Below are positions 1 through 5,576 of a DNA stretch of 5,724 nucleotides, piece after piece. Location of the stretch: the NCBI GenBank assembly GCA_022701845.1, contig JAKONS010000435.1:1-5724 (forward strand), written 5' to 3'. Position 1 is the stretch's first letter. Each line of letters begins with the position of its first letter. Below the pieces are notes generated by a model. The model was given only the letters and a program-made list of their open reading frames with translations, was not told the DNA's origin and ran no database searches. A program made the translations under genes and the position numbers. The stretch is from Burkholderiaceae bacterium (lineage in GTDB: Bacteria > Pseudomonadota > Gammaproteobacteria > Burkholderiales > Burkholderiaceae).

Positions 1-35
1 CGCCGGCCAGCGCCACGGCGCGGGACAATCGGCGC

Positions 36-947
36 ATGCCTGAGATGCCGTCCTCCGTTTCCGATTCACCCGGTTCACCCGATGCGCCCCCGGCATCGCC
101 GCCGGACGACGATCGCCTGCCGCCGGCCCTGCTCCGGGTGCCGGTGCTGCGCGAGAGCCGGGCGCCCGATGCGTCGCCGGCGGCCCGCCCCGACACCGAC
201 TGGATCGCCGCCGAGGTGCCGGTGGCCCTGGTCTTCAACGGCATCTCCCACGCGGTGATGATGGCCACGCCCGAGCACCTGGAAGACTTCGCCCTCGGCT
301 TCGCGCTCAGCGAGGGCATCCTCGACAGCCGCGACGACTGCCGCGGCATCGAGCGGCGCACCGTGGCCCTGCCCACCGCCGCCCAGGACGACCCCGAGGC
401 GCCGGCGATCGAGCTGCACCTCGACATCGCCAGTCGCGCCTTCATGCGCCTGAAGGACCGCCGCCGCTCGCTCGCTGGCCGCACCGGCTGCGGCGTGTGC
501 GGCATCGACAGCCTGGGCGCGCTCGACCTGCTGCCCTCCGCCCGCCCGGCTGGCCCGCTCGCCGGTGTCGACGTCGGGCATGTGTTGGCCGCGATGGACG
601 CGCTGTCGTCCCGCCAGCCGCTGAACGCCCTGGCGGGCTCGCTGCATGCCGCCGGCTGGGCGCTGCCCGACGGCACGCTGGTGTGCGTGATGGAAGACGT
701 CGGCCGCCACAACGCGCTCGACAAGCTGCTGGGCCGCCTCGCCCGCGACGGGCTGCTGGCGCAACCCGGCTTCGTGGTGATGTCGAGCCGCGGCAGCTAC
801 GAGCTGGTGCGCAAATGCACCCGCCTGGGTGTCGCGGCGCTGGCGACGATCTCGGCCCCGACCGCACTGGCGGTGCGCATCGCCCGCGAAGGCGGTCTGG
901 CGCTGTGGGGCCTGGCCCGGCGCGACCGGGCGGTGCGCTACGCCTGA
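36..947 (+). CDS. fdhD: FdhD, sulfurtransferase for formate dehydrogenase maturation
   Basis: Cytoplasmic accessory protein. From family knowledge, FdhD passes sulfur from a cysteine desulfurase to the bis-MGD molybdenum cofactor, which formate dehydrogenase needs for activity. The 303-residue product shows the family blocks in order: EVPVALVFNGISHAVM (60-75), the EDFALGFALSEGIL block (83-96), the sulfur-carrying CxxC in GCGVCGIDS (C152 and C155), MEDVGRHNALDK (219-230) and the C-terminal SAPTALAVRIA block (273-283). The first 50 or so residues are Pro/Ser/Asp-rich and poorly conserved in style. The start is uncertain: there is no good Shine-Dalgarno before ATG 36, a second in-frame ATG lies at 45, and the frame stays open to the window edge. 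The stop is directly adjacent to the convergent fic stop. No formate dehydrogenase gene is visible here. The family call is firm. Confidence 0.93.
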   Translation: MPEMPSSVSDSPGSPDAPPASPPDDDRLPPALLRVPVLRESRAPDASPAARPDTDWIAAEVPVALVFNGISHAVMMATPEHLEDFALGFALSEGILDSRDDCRGIERRTVALPTAAQDDPEAPAIELHLDIASRAFMRLKDRRRSLAGRTGCGVCGIDSLGALDLLPSARPAGPLAGVDVGHVLAAMDALSSRQPLNALAGSLHAAGWALPDGTLVCVMEDVGRHNALDKLLGRLARDGLLAQPGFVVMSSRGSYELVRKCTRLGVAALATISAPTALAVRIAREGGLALWGLARRDRAVRYA

Positions 948-955
948 TCAGGCGT
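940..955. repeat. Perfect 16-bp palindrome across two convergent stop codons
   Basis: ACGCCTGATCAGGCGT equals its own reverse complement and is centred exactly on the junction between the fdhD stop (945-947) and the fic stop (948-950). Both genes therefore end in the same ACGCCTGA. In RNA from either strand it could form a 6-bp stem with a GATC loop. No U-run follows on either side, so it is not a standard intrinsic terminator, though it is the only candidate 3' structure for either gene. Confidence 0.6.
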
Positions 956-2090
956 CCCAGCCCGGCAGGTCGACCCGGTAGCGCGTCGAGCGGCCGGCGC
1001 CGGTCTGCTGCAGCAGGCCGAGCGCCTGCAGTTCCAGCAGTTCGCGCGACGCGGTGGCGCGCGAGGTGCCGGCGATGCTCCCGTACTTACGGGTGCTCAT
1101 GCCGCCCTCGAAGCCGCCGGGGCCGGCGTCCAGCAACAGGTTCATCACCTTGCGCTGGCGCTCGTTCAGACCCTTGGCATGGTGTTCCATCCAGAAAAGG
1201 GTTTTCTGGAGCGTGGCGGCAACCGCTTCCGATGCCGCGTCGCAGGCGGCCTGCACCTGCTGCAGGAACCAGAGCACCCATTCGGTGACATCGACCCCGC
1301 CGTGCTGGGCGCGCTCCAGTTGGCCGTAGTAGTCGTCGCGTCGCTCCAGCAGGCGCTCGGACATGCGGATCAACCGGCTGGTCTCGCCGCTGTCGCGTGC
1401 CAGCACCAGATCGACCAGCACCCGGCCGACGCGGCCGTTGCCGTCCTCGAACGGATGGATGGTCTCGAACCACAGGTGCGCCAGCGCGGCCTGCACCAGA
1501 CGGTCCTCCGGCCGGTCGTCGTCGAGCCAGCGCAGCAGGCGGTCGACATCTTCCGGCACGCGTGCCGACGGCGGCGCCTCGTAGTGCACCTTCTCCCGCC
1601 CCGGCCGGCCGCTGACGATCTGCATCGGTTCTGCATGGCTGCGGTAGGCACCGGTGCGGATCGGCAGCATGCCGGAGTAGCCGGTCGGAAACAGGGCGGC
1701 CTGCCAGGCGTGGAGACGTTCGTGGGTGAGGGGCTCGGCAGCATGCGACACCGCGTCGCCCATGATGTCGAGCAGGCCTTCGATGTTGCGCGGCGCCTGC
1801 GGGCCGCGCGATGCGTCCACTCCCAGACGACGCGCGACCGAGCTGCGCACCGCTGCCAGGTCGAGTCGTTCGCCTTCGATGGCGGCGGTGGCGATCGCTT
1901 CGCGGGTCCAGGCGTCCGCGGCGAGCTGCAGCCGAATCTCGAATCCCAGGGCGGACAGCCGGCCTTCCAGGCGACCCAGCGCCCTGCGCGCGTCGGTCAG
2001 CGGCTGCGCGATACGGCTGTCGTAATGCAGGTCGGGCCAGCCGTCGGCTTGCCACAGGTAGTGCGGTTCGGTCGTCATGAGGCGAATCAT
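948..2090 (-). CDS. Fic-family adenylyltransferase with C-terminal winged helix
   Basis: Fic enzymes usually transfer AMP from ATP to hydroxyl side chains of target proteins. The 380-residue form starting MIRLM shows a DUF4172-like N-terminus (W-Q-x-D-x-W-P-D, about residues 13-22), then TAAIEG (68-73), which fits the [ST]xxxE[GN] inhibitory motif of self-inhibited class II Fic proteins. The complete active-site loop HPFEDGNGR follows (H212 to R220, then R223), and a winged-helix DNA-binding domain lies at about 307-376. All catalytic residues look intact. An alternative start, ATG at 2078, gives 376 residues. I prefer 2090 because GAGG lies 11 nt upstream of it, whereas 2078 has nothing suitable. 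The gene lies 47 nt downstream of the LysR gene on the same strand and is convergent with fdhD. The dyad array at its start suggests control by its own winged helix, which is inference. No partner antitoxin gene is visible, and the target protein is unknown. Confidence 0.9.
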   Translation of the reverse strand: MIRLMTTEPHYLWQADGWPDLHYDSRIAQPLTDARRALGRLEGRLSALGFEIRLQLAADAWTREAIATAAIEGERLDLAAVRSSVARRLGVDASRGPQAPRNIEGLLDIMGDAVSHAAEPLTHERLHAWQAALFPTGYSGMLPIRTGAYRSHAEPMQIVSGRPGREKVHYEAPPSARVPEDVDRLLRWLDDDRPEDRLVQAALAHLWFETIHPFEDGNGRVGRVLVDLVLARDSGETSRLIRMSERLLERRDDYYGQLERAQHGGVDVTEWVLWFLQQVQAACDAASEAVAATLQKTLFWMEHHAKGLNERQRKVMNLLLDAGPGGFEGGMSTRKYGSIAGTSRATASRELLELQALGLLQQTGAGRSTRYRVDLPGWDA

Positions 2091-2106
2091 CGCTCTAATC
2101 GCCTCA
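2078..2106. promoter_or_regulatory. Dyad A: start-proximal inverted repeat of fic
   Basis: On the + strand, arm TGAGGCGAAT (2078-2087), a 9-nt spacer, then AATCGCCTCA (2097-2106). The arms pair at 9 of 10 positions. The site overlaps ATG 2090 and abuts ATG 2078 of fic, and contains the candidate Shine-Dalgarno. It has the same arm length and 9-nt spacer as dyad B, with near-identical arm sequence. It could be a repressor operator, possibly for the Fic winged helix, or an RNA hairpin. Which of these it is cannot be decided from sequence. Confidence 0.65.
2102..2105 (-). promoter_or_regulatory. Probable Shine-Dalgarno of fic, inside a stem
   Basis: GAGG on the minus strand lies 11 nt before ATG 2090, a rather long spacing, and 23 nt before ATG 2078, which is too far. 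It favours the longer Fic form. The four bases sit within one arm of the dyad 2078-2106, so an RNA hairpin there would hide them. Confidence 0.45.
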
Positions 2107-2111
2107 AAATT

Positions 2112-2140
2112 TGAGTCGATTAGCCGGTCCAATCGACTCA
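2112..2140. promoter_or_regulatory. Dyad B: perfect 10-bp inverted repeat upstream of fic
   Basis: On the + strand, arm TGAGTCGATT (2112-2121), a 9-nt spacer, then AATCGACTCA (2131-2140), with all 10 pairs matching. It lies 34 bp from dyad A, leaving 5 nt between the two sites. Its distal arm contains the LysR stop codon (complement of 2138-2140). No U-run follows the stem in the direction of lysR transcription (the next bases are AAATTTTG), so it is a poor intrinsic terminator. An operator for fic is the better reading. Confidence 0.7.
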
Positions 2141-3055
2141 GCGCCCCTGCAGCGAGGCATGCCGGCCGAACACTTCCGCGGCCCAGTCGACGAAGGCGCG
2201 CACCTTGGCGCTGAGGTGGCGATTCGGCGGGTACACCACATGCATCGGGAACGGCGCGGTGGTCCAGTCGGGCAGGACTTCGATCAGGTCGCCGCGGGCC
2301 AGGTGCGGCGCGGCGGCGAAGGTGGCCATCTGCGACATGCCGAGGCCGGCCAGCACCGCGGATTCGTGGGCGTTGGCCTCGTTGACCGCGAGCTGGTAGC
2401 GCATCGCCAGTTCCACCCGTTCCTCGCCGCGCACGAAATCCATCGGGTAGGGCCGGCCGGTGCGGCTGGAGAGGTAGTGCACCACCCGGTGCTGGTCGCC
2501 TTCGAGCTCGGCGGGATGCTGCGGCACGCCGTGGCGGCGCAGGTATTCGGGCGCGGCCACGTTCAGGAAGGCGATGCTGCCGACCCGGCGCGCCACCAGG
2601 AACTGTTCGGTGAGTTCGCCGCCGCGGATCACGCAGTCGACGTTCTCGCCGATCAGGTCGACCGAGCGGTCGCCCACGCCGAGGTCGAGCTGGATGTCGG
2701 GATAGCGGTCGTGGAATTCGCGCAGCGCCGGGATGATCAGCAGCCGTGCCACCGAGGAGCCGATGTCGACCCGCAGCCGGCCGCGCGGCGTGGCCTGGGC
2801 GTTGGTCATGCTGGCTTCCATGTCGTCGAGGTCGCTCAGCAGCCGGCTGGCGCGTTCGTAGTAGGCCGCGCCGTCGGCGGTGACGGTGACCCGGCGGGTG
2901 GTGCGGTTGAGCAGCCGCACCTGCAGCCGCGATTCCAGCGCCTGGACCTGCTTGGTGATCGAGGCCTTGGGCAGCGACAGCGAGTCGGCGGCCTTGGTGA
3001 AATTGCCGGTCTCCACCACGCGGGTGAAGGCGCGCATCGCCTGGATCTGGTCCAT
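2138..3055 (-). CDS. LysR-type transcriptional regulator, CrgA-like
   Basis: A 305-residue LysR-type protein of ordinary family length. The N-terminal winged HTH (about residues 1-60) has the typical pattern FTRVVETGNFTKAA, then SLPKASITKQVQALE, then RLLNRTTRRVTVT. The remainder (about 91-300) is a periplasmic-binding-protein-like effector domain. Its style resembles the CrgA-like branch. Its N-terminus does not resemble MexT as I remember it. GAGGA (3062-3066) lies 6 nt before the ATG, a good Shine-Dalgarno. It is divergent from the llpE-adaptor-pump operon across 228 bp, the position held by ceoR or bpeT in Burkholderia. The likely role is an effector-dependent activator of the pump operon, probably also acting on its own gene; this rests on position. 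No symbol is given because orthology to CeoR or BpeT cannot be confirmed by eye. Confidence 0.92.
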   Translation of the reverse strand: MDQIQAMRAFTRVVETGNFTKAADSLSLPKASITKQVQALESRLQVRLLNRTTRRVTVTADGAAYYERASRLLSDLDDMEASMTNAQATPRGRLRVDIGSSVARLLIIPALREFHDRYPDIQLDLGVGDRSVDLIGENVDCVIRGGELTEQFLVARRVGSIAFLNVAAPEYLRRHGVPQHPAELEGDQHRVVHYLSSRTGRPYPMDFVRGEERVELAMRYQLAVNEANAHESAVLAGLGMSQMATFAAAPHLARGDLIEVLPDWTTAPFPMHVVYPPNRHLSAKVRAFVDWAAEVFGRHASLQGR

Positions 3056-3283
3056 GGGTTTTCCTCGTCGAACGCGCCGGCTTCGGGCGGTCTGGTGTTG
3101 TTCTGGCCGTGCCGCCTCGCCTTCGGCGAGACCTCCGCGGTAGGAGAATTCTCACACCGGCCGATCGGTTTCATTGTTCGCTCCGCAGAAACAGAGCATG
3201 GGCCGCGGGCGGGTTTATCTCCGGTCGGCGAGCCTCTACAGTTCGCTCCACGTTGCGCTTTTGCGCTTCCTGGAAGCCGCCTC
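3056..3283. promoter_or_regulatory. Divergent LysR/llpE promoter and operator region
   Basis: This 228-bp region lies between two divergent starts and should hold both promoters and the LysR binding site. Visible structure: a 6-bp hairpin in the LysR leader (CTCGCC 3116-3121, loop TTC, GGCGAG 3125-3130); a perfect 10-bp palindrome GAGAATTCTC (3144-3153); a perfect 8-bp palindrome CCGATCGG (3161-3168); a weak GTTTC/GAAAC dyad with a 15-nt gap (3168-3192); and a tandem repeat of TTGCGCTT (3253-3268). On the minus strand TGTGAGAAT could be an extended -10 for the LysR gene, overlapping the 10-bp palindrome, but no good -35 accompanies it. I cannot place a convincing promoter for llpE. Calling this the shared control region follows from gene arrangement; the exact sites are guesses. 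Confidence 0.6.
3272..3276 (+). promoter_or_regulatory. Shine-Dalgarno that sets the llpE start
   Basis: GGAAG lies 7 nt before ATG 3284. The same frame is open far upstream, through the antisense of the LysR gene, so this site together with the hydrolase-family match beginning soon after decides the start. Confidence 0.55.
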
Positions 3284-4162
3284 ATGTCTACCCCGTCATC
3301 AACCGCCCGAACCGAAGCCGACGCCAGCCCGTGCGCCGGCGGCGGCCTGAACGACACCATCGCCCTGCCGGGCCGCGAGTCGGTCGCGGTGCGCTGGTAC
3401 GGCAAGGGGCAGCGCAGCGCGGGCGGCACGCCGCTGGTGCTGCATTTTCACGGCGGCGCCTTCACCTCGGGCTGCCTCGACAGCGGCGCGCTGGTGCCGC
3501 GCATGCTGGCCGATGCCGGCGCGGTGGTGGCGTCGCTGGCCTATCCGCTGGCGCCGGTGCACCCGTTTCCGGCCGGCATCGAGACCGGCTATGCCGCGCT
3601 CGACTGGCTGTACCGCCACCGGGTGAAGCTGGCCGGCCGCGGTGCCCGGGTGTTCCTGGCGGGCGAGGAGGCCGGCGGCAACATCGCCGCGGCGGTGGCG
3701 GCCATGGCCCGCGACCGGGCGCATCCGCCGCTGGCCGGGCAGATCCTGCTGTCGCCGATGCTCGACCCCTGCACCGGCACCGCCTCGCTGCGGGAAGCCA
3801 CCTGCGACACCGCCCAGTGCAAGTGGACCGAGGGCTGGCTGGCCTATCTACGCGGGCCGCGCGACGCCGAGCATCCATACGCGGTGCCGAGCGCCTCCTG
3901 CCGCATGGCCGGCATCGCGCCCACGCTGGTGATGGCCGGTGTGGCCGACCCGATGCACGACGAGGCCCGCAACTACGCCGAACGCCTGCGCGCGGCCGGC
4001 GTGCCGGTGACCTGGCAGCCGCTGGCGCAGGCGCAGGGCTGGCCCGAGGCGCTGGGCCAGCAGGGCGTCGACAGCTGTCCGTGCGCCGGCACGGTGCGTG
4101 AACACTTCAAGGCGTTCTTCGCCGAGCGCGTGGCGGCGCTGCAGCCCGAGCCGCCGCACTAG
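3284..4162 (+). CDS. llpE: LlpE-like alpha/beta-hydrolase, catalytic triad apparently lost
   Basis: A 292-residue alpha/beta-hydrolase-fold protein of the hormone-sensitive lipase/esterase type. The oxyanion-hole motif is HGGAF (56-60), close to the usual HGGG[FW]. The acid of the triad is plausibly D222 in ADPMHDE. Two key residues differ: the nucleophile motif GDSAGGN reads GEEAGGN (127-133), placing Glu129 where Ser belongs, and the usual HGF reads QGW (251-253), placing Gln where His belongs. On family knowledge such a protein should not work as a Ser esterase; it may bind a ligand or be structural. It has eight cysteines (18, 64, 163, 174, 179, 206, 265, 267). No signal peptide is evident. 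It is the first gene of the pump operon, matching the lipase-like llpE of the Burkholderia ceo and bpe efflux loci, where its role is not well defined. Synteny, more than remembered sequence, supports the symbol. Confidence 0.8.
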   Translation: MSTPSSTARTEADASPCAGGGLNDTIALPGRESVAVRWYGKGQRSAGGTPLVLHFHGGAFTSGCLDSGALVPRMLADAGAVVASLAYPLAPVHPFPAGIETGYAALDWLYRHRVKLAGRGARVFLAGEEAGGNIAAAVAAMARDRAHPPLAGQILLSPMLDPCTGTASLREATCDTAQCKWTEGWLAYLRGPRDAEHPYAVPSASCRMAGIAPTLVMAGVADPMHDEARNYAERLRAAGVPVTWQPLAQAQGWPEALGQQGVDSCPCAGTVREHFKAFFAERVAALQPEPPH

Positions 4163-4351
4163 CGCGCCGGGGCCGGCGCCAGCGCCGTCCGGCGGCTGCC
4201 GGCCCACCACTCCTCCCGATTTTTTCCGGCATCGCCATGCCGGCGGGACGTCTGCACCCCGCTGCCGGCGCCCACCCTGCCGATCACTCCCATTCGACCG
4301 CGGTTCACGCGGCTTGCGCTTCCCCTTTTTCGCTGACTTCGAGGACACACC
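4163..4351 (+). other. 189-nt gap between llpE and the adaptor gene
   Basis: No convincing gene is present. The gap holds a 7-bp stem with a 4-nt loop (4226-4243), a weaker CCGCG/CGCGG hairpin (4298-4312), pyrimidine-rich runs, and TTGCGCTTCC (4314-4323), which also occurs before llpE at 3261-3270. GAGGA (4341-4345) lies 6 nt before the adaptor ATG and is its Shine-Dalgarno. I see no intrinsic terminator and no clear promoter, so cotranscription of llpE and the adaptor gene is likely, though the gap is long for an operon. Confidence 0.5.
4226..4243 (+). other. 7-bp hairpin after a T-run
   Basis: CCGGCAT, loop CGCC, then ATGCCGG forms a perfect stem. A run of six Ts lies directly upstream rather than downstream, and the minus-strand copy is followed by As, so neither orientation gives a standard intrinsic terminator. 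It could protect or mark an mRNA end between llpE and the adaptor gene. Confidence 0.4.
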
Positions 4352-5539
4352 ATGACCGCTCCCCACAACGCCCGCCGTTACGGCATCGCCGCGTCCGTCG
4401 CCACCATCGCCCTGGCGGTGGGTGCCGCCTTCGTCGGCCTTCCCGGCAAGGCCTCGAGCGCCGGCACCGGCGCCGCCGCGCCGCCGCCGGCCACCCCGGT
4501 GTCGGTGGCGGTGGTCGCCGAGCGCCAGGTCAACGCCTGGGACGAATACTCCGGCCGGCTGGAAGCGGTGCAGCGGGTGGAGGTGCGCTCCCGCGTCGCC
4601 GGCGCGGTGCAGTCGATCCATTTCCGCGAGGGCGCGCTGGTGAAGGCTGGCGACCTGCTGGTGACGATCGACCCGGCGCCCTATGCCGCCGAGGTGGAAC
4701 GCGCCTCGGCCGACGTGGCGGCGGCGCAGGCGCGGCTGGCCTTCAGCCGCAGCGAACAGGCCCGCGCCCAGCGCCTGTGGGACGACAAGGCGATCGCCGA
4801 GCGCGAGCTCGACGAGCGCCGCAACGCCGGCCTGGAAGCCGACGCCCGCCTGCGCGCCGCCACCGCCGCCCTGCAGACTTCCCGCCTCAGTCTGGGCTAC
4901 ACCCAGGTGCGGGCGCCGGTGGCCGGGCGCATCGGCCGGGTCGAGGTGACGGTGGGCAACCTGGTGGCCGCCGGCCCCGGCGCGCCGGTGCTGACCACGC
5001 TGGTCTCGGTGAGCCCGATCTACGCCAGTTTCGACGCCGACGAGCAGGCGCTGGAGCGCACCGGCGCCCGCGCCGCGCAGGGCGCCATCGCGGTGCGCAT
5101 GGGCACCGCCGGGCAGGCCGATACGCCCTACGCCGGCAAGCTGCAACTGGTCGACAACCAGGTCGATGCGCGCAGCGGCACGGTGCGGGTGCGCGCGGTG
5201 TTCGACAACGCCGACGGCACGCTGGTGCCGGGCCAGTTCGCCCGCATCCGCATGGGCCAGTCCAAGAGCAGCACCGCGCTGCTGGTGAGCGAGCGCGCGG
5301 TGGCCACCGACCAGAGCCGCAAGTACGTGCTGGTGGTGGGCGCCGACAACAAGGCGGAATACCGCGAGGTGACGCTGGGCGCGCCGATCGACGGCCTGCG
5401 CATCGTGGCCTCGGGCCTGAAGGCGGGCGAGCGCATCGTCGTCAACGGCCTGCAGCGGGTGCGCCCGGGCGCGGTGGTGGCACCGCAGGAGGTGCCGATG
5501 CAGCAGGCGGCTGCCAGCAGCGCCGGCCGGGCTTCCTGA
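4352..5539 (+). CDS. ceoA: RND efflux periplasmic adaptor (MexE/CeoA/BpeE type)
   Basis: A 395-residue membrane fusion protein. From family knowledge, it bridges an RND pump and an outer-membrane channel in a tripartite drug exporter. An N-terminal hydrophobic segment (about residues 11-30) after basic residues is an export signal or membrane anchor. There is no cysteine in the protein, so no lipobox and no lipid anchor. The split lipoyl-type domain is visible as VRSRVAGAVQSIHFREGALV (78-97) and VRAPVAGRIGRVEV (186-199), flanking an alpha-helical hairpin (about 112-182) rich in Ala, Arg and Glu. The beta-barrel (about 215-300) includes LVPGQFARIRM, and a membrane-proximal domain ends the protein. 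A strong GAGGA sits 6 nt before the ATG. It precedes the pump gene by 81 nt. The family is certain; the choice of ceoA over the equivalent names bpeE or mexE rests on the llpE context. Confidence 0.92.
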   Translation: MTAPHNARRYGIAASVATIALAVGAAFVGLPGKASSAGTGAAAPPPATPVSVAVVAERQVNAWDEYSGRLEAVQRVEVRSRVAGAVQSIHFREGALVKAGDLLVTIDPAPYAAEVERASADVAAAQARLAFSRSEQARAQRLWDDKAIAERELDERRNAGLEADARLRAATAALQTSRLSLGYTQVRAPVAGRIGRVEVTVGNLVAAGPGAPVLTTLVSVSPIYASFDADEQALERTGARAAQGAIAVRMGTAGQADTPYAGKLQLVDNQVDARSGTVRVRAVFDNADGTLVPGQFARIRMGQSKSSTALLVSERAVATDQSRKYVLVVGADNKAEYREVTLGAPIDGLRIVASGLKAGERIVVNGLQRVRPGAVVAPQEVPMQQAAASSAGRAS

Positions 5540-5576
5540 TCCTGCCGCTCCTTCGTCTCGTCGCATCCAGACCGTC

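Noticed and set aside
2127..2132. TTGGAC on the minus strand as a -35 box for fic
   Set aside because: It resembles a -35, but no acceptable -10 lies 16-18 nt downstream, so I did not call a promoter.
2112..2140. Dyad B as the intrinsic terminator of the LysR gene
   Set aside because: The stem includes the stop codon itself, is only moderately GC-rich, and no U-run follows. A near-identical second dyad nearby fits an operator better.
2078..2140. Array as a CRISPR-like or mobile-element end repeat
   Set aside because: There are only four short units in alternating orientation, no regular spacers of CRISPR length, and no transposase or target-site duplication nearby.
2091..3155. Minus-strand upstream extension of the Fic frame over the LysR gene, suggesting a fusion protein
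   Set aside because: The extension is Arg/Pro-rich and out of frame with the clear LysR protein. The DUF4172-like N-terminus begins right after ATG 2090/2078.
2111..3283. In-frame + strand extension of the llpE frame through the antisense of the LysR gene
   Set aside because: It lacks stops only because of high GC. The translation is His/Gly/Val-rich antisense with no family resemblance, and a good Shine-Dalgarno and the hydrolase match begin at 3284.
4226..4243. Hairpin as an intrinsic terminator after llpE
   Set aside because: The T-run precedes the stem on the + strand, and As follow it on the minus strand. Neither arrangement terminates in the standard way.
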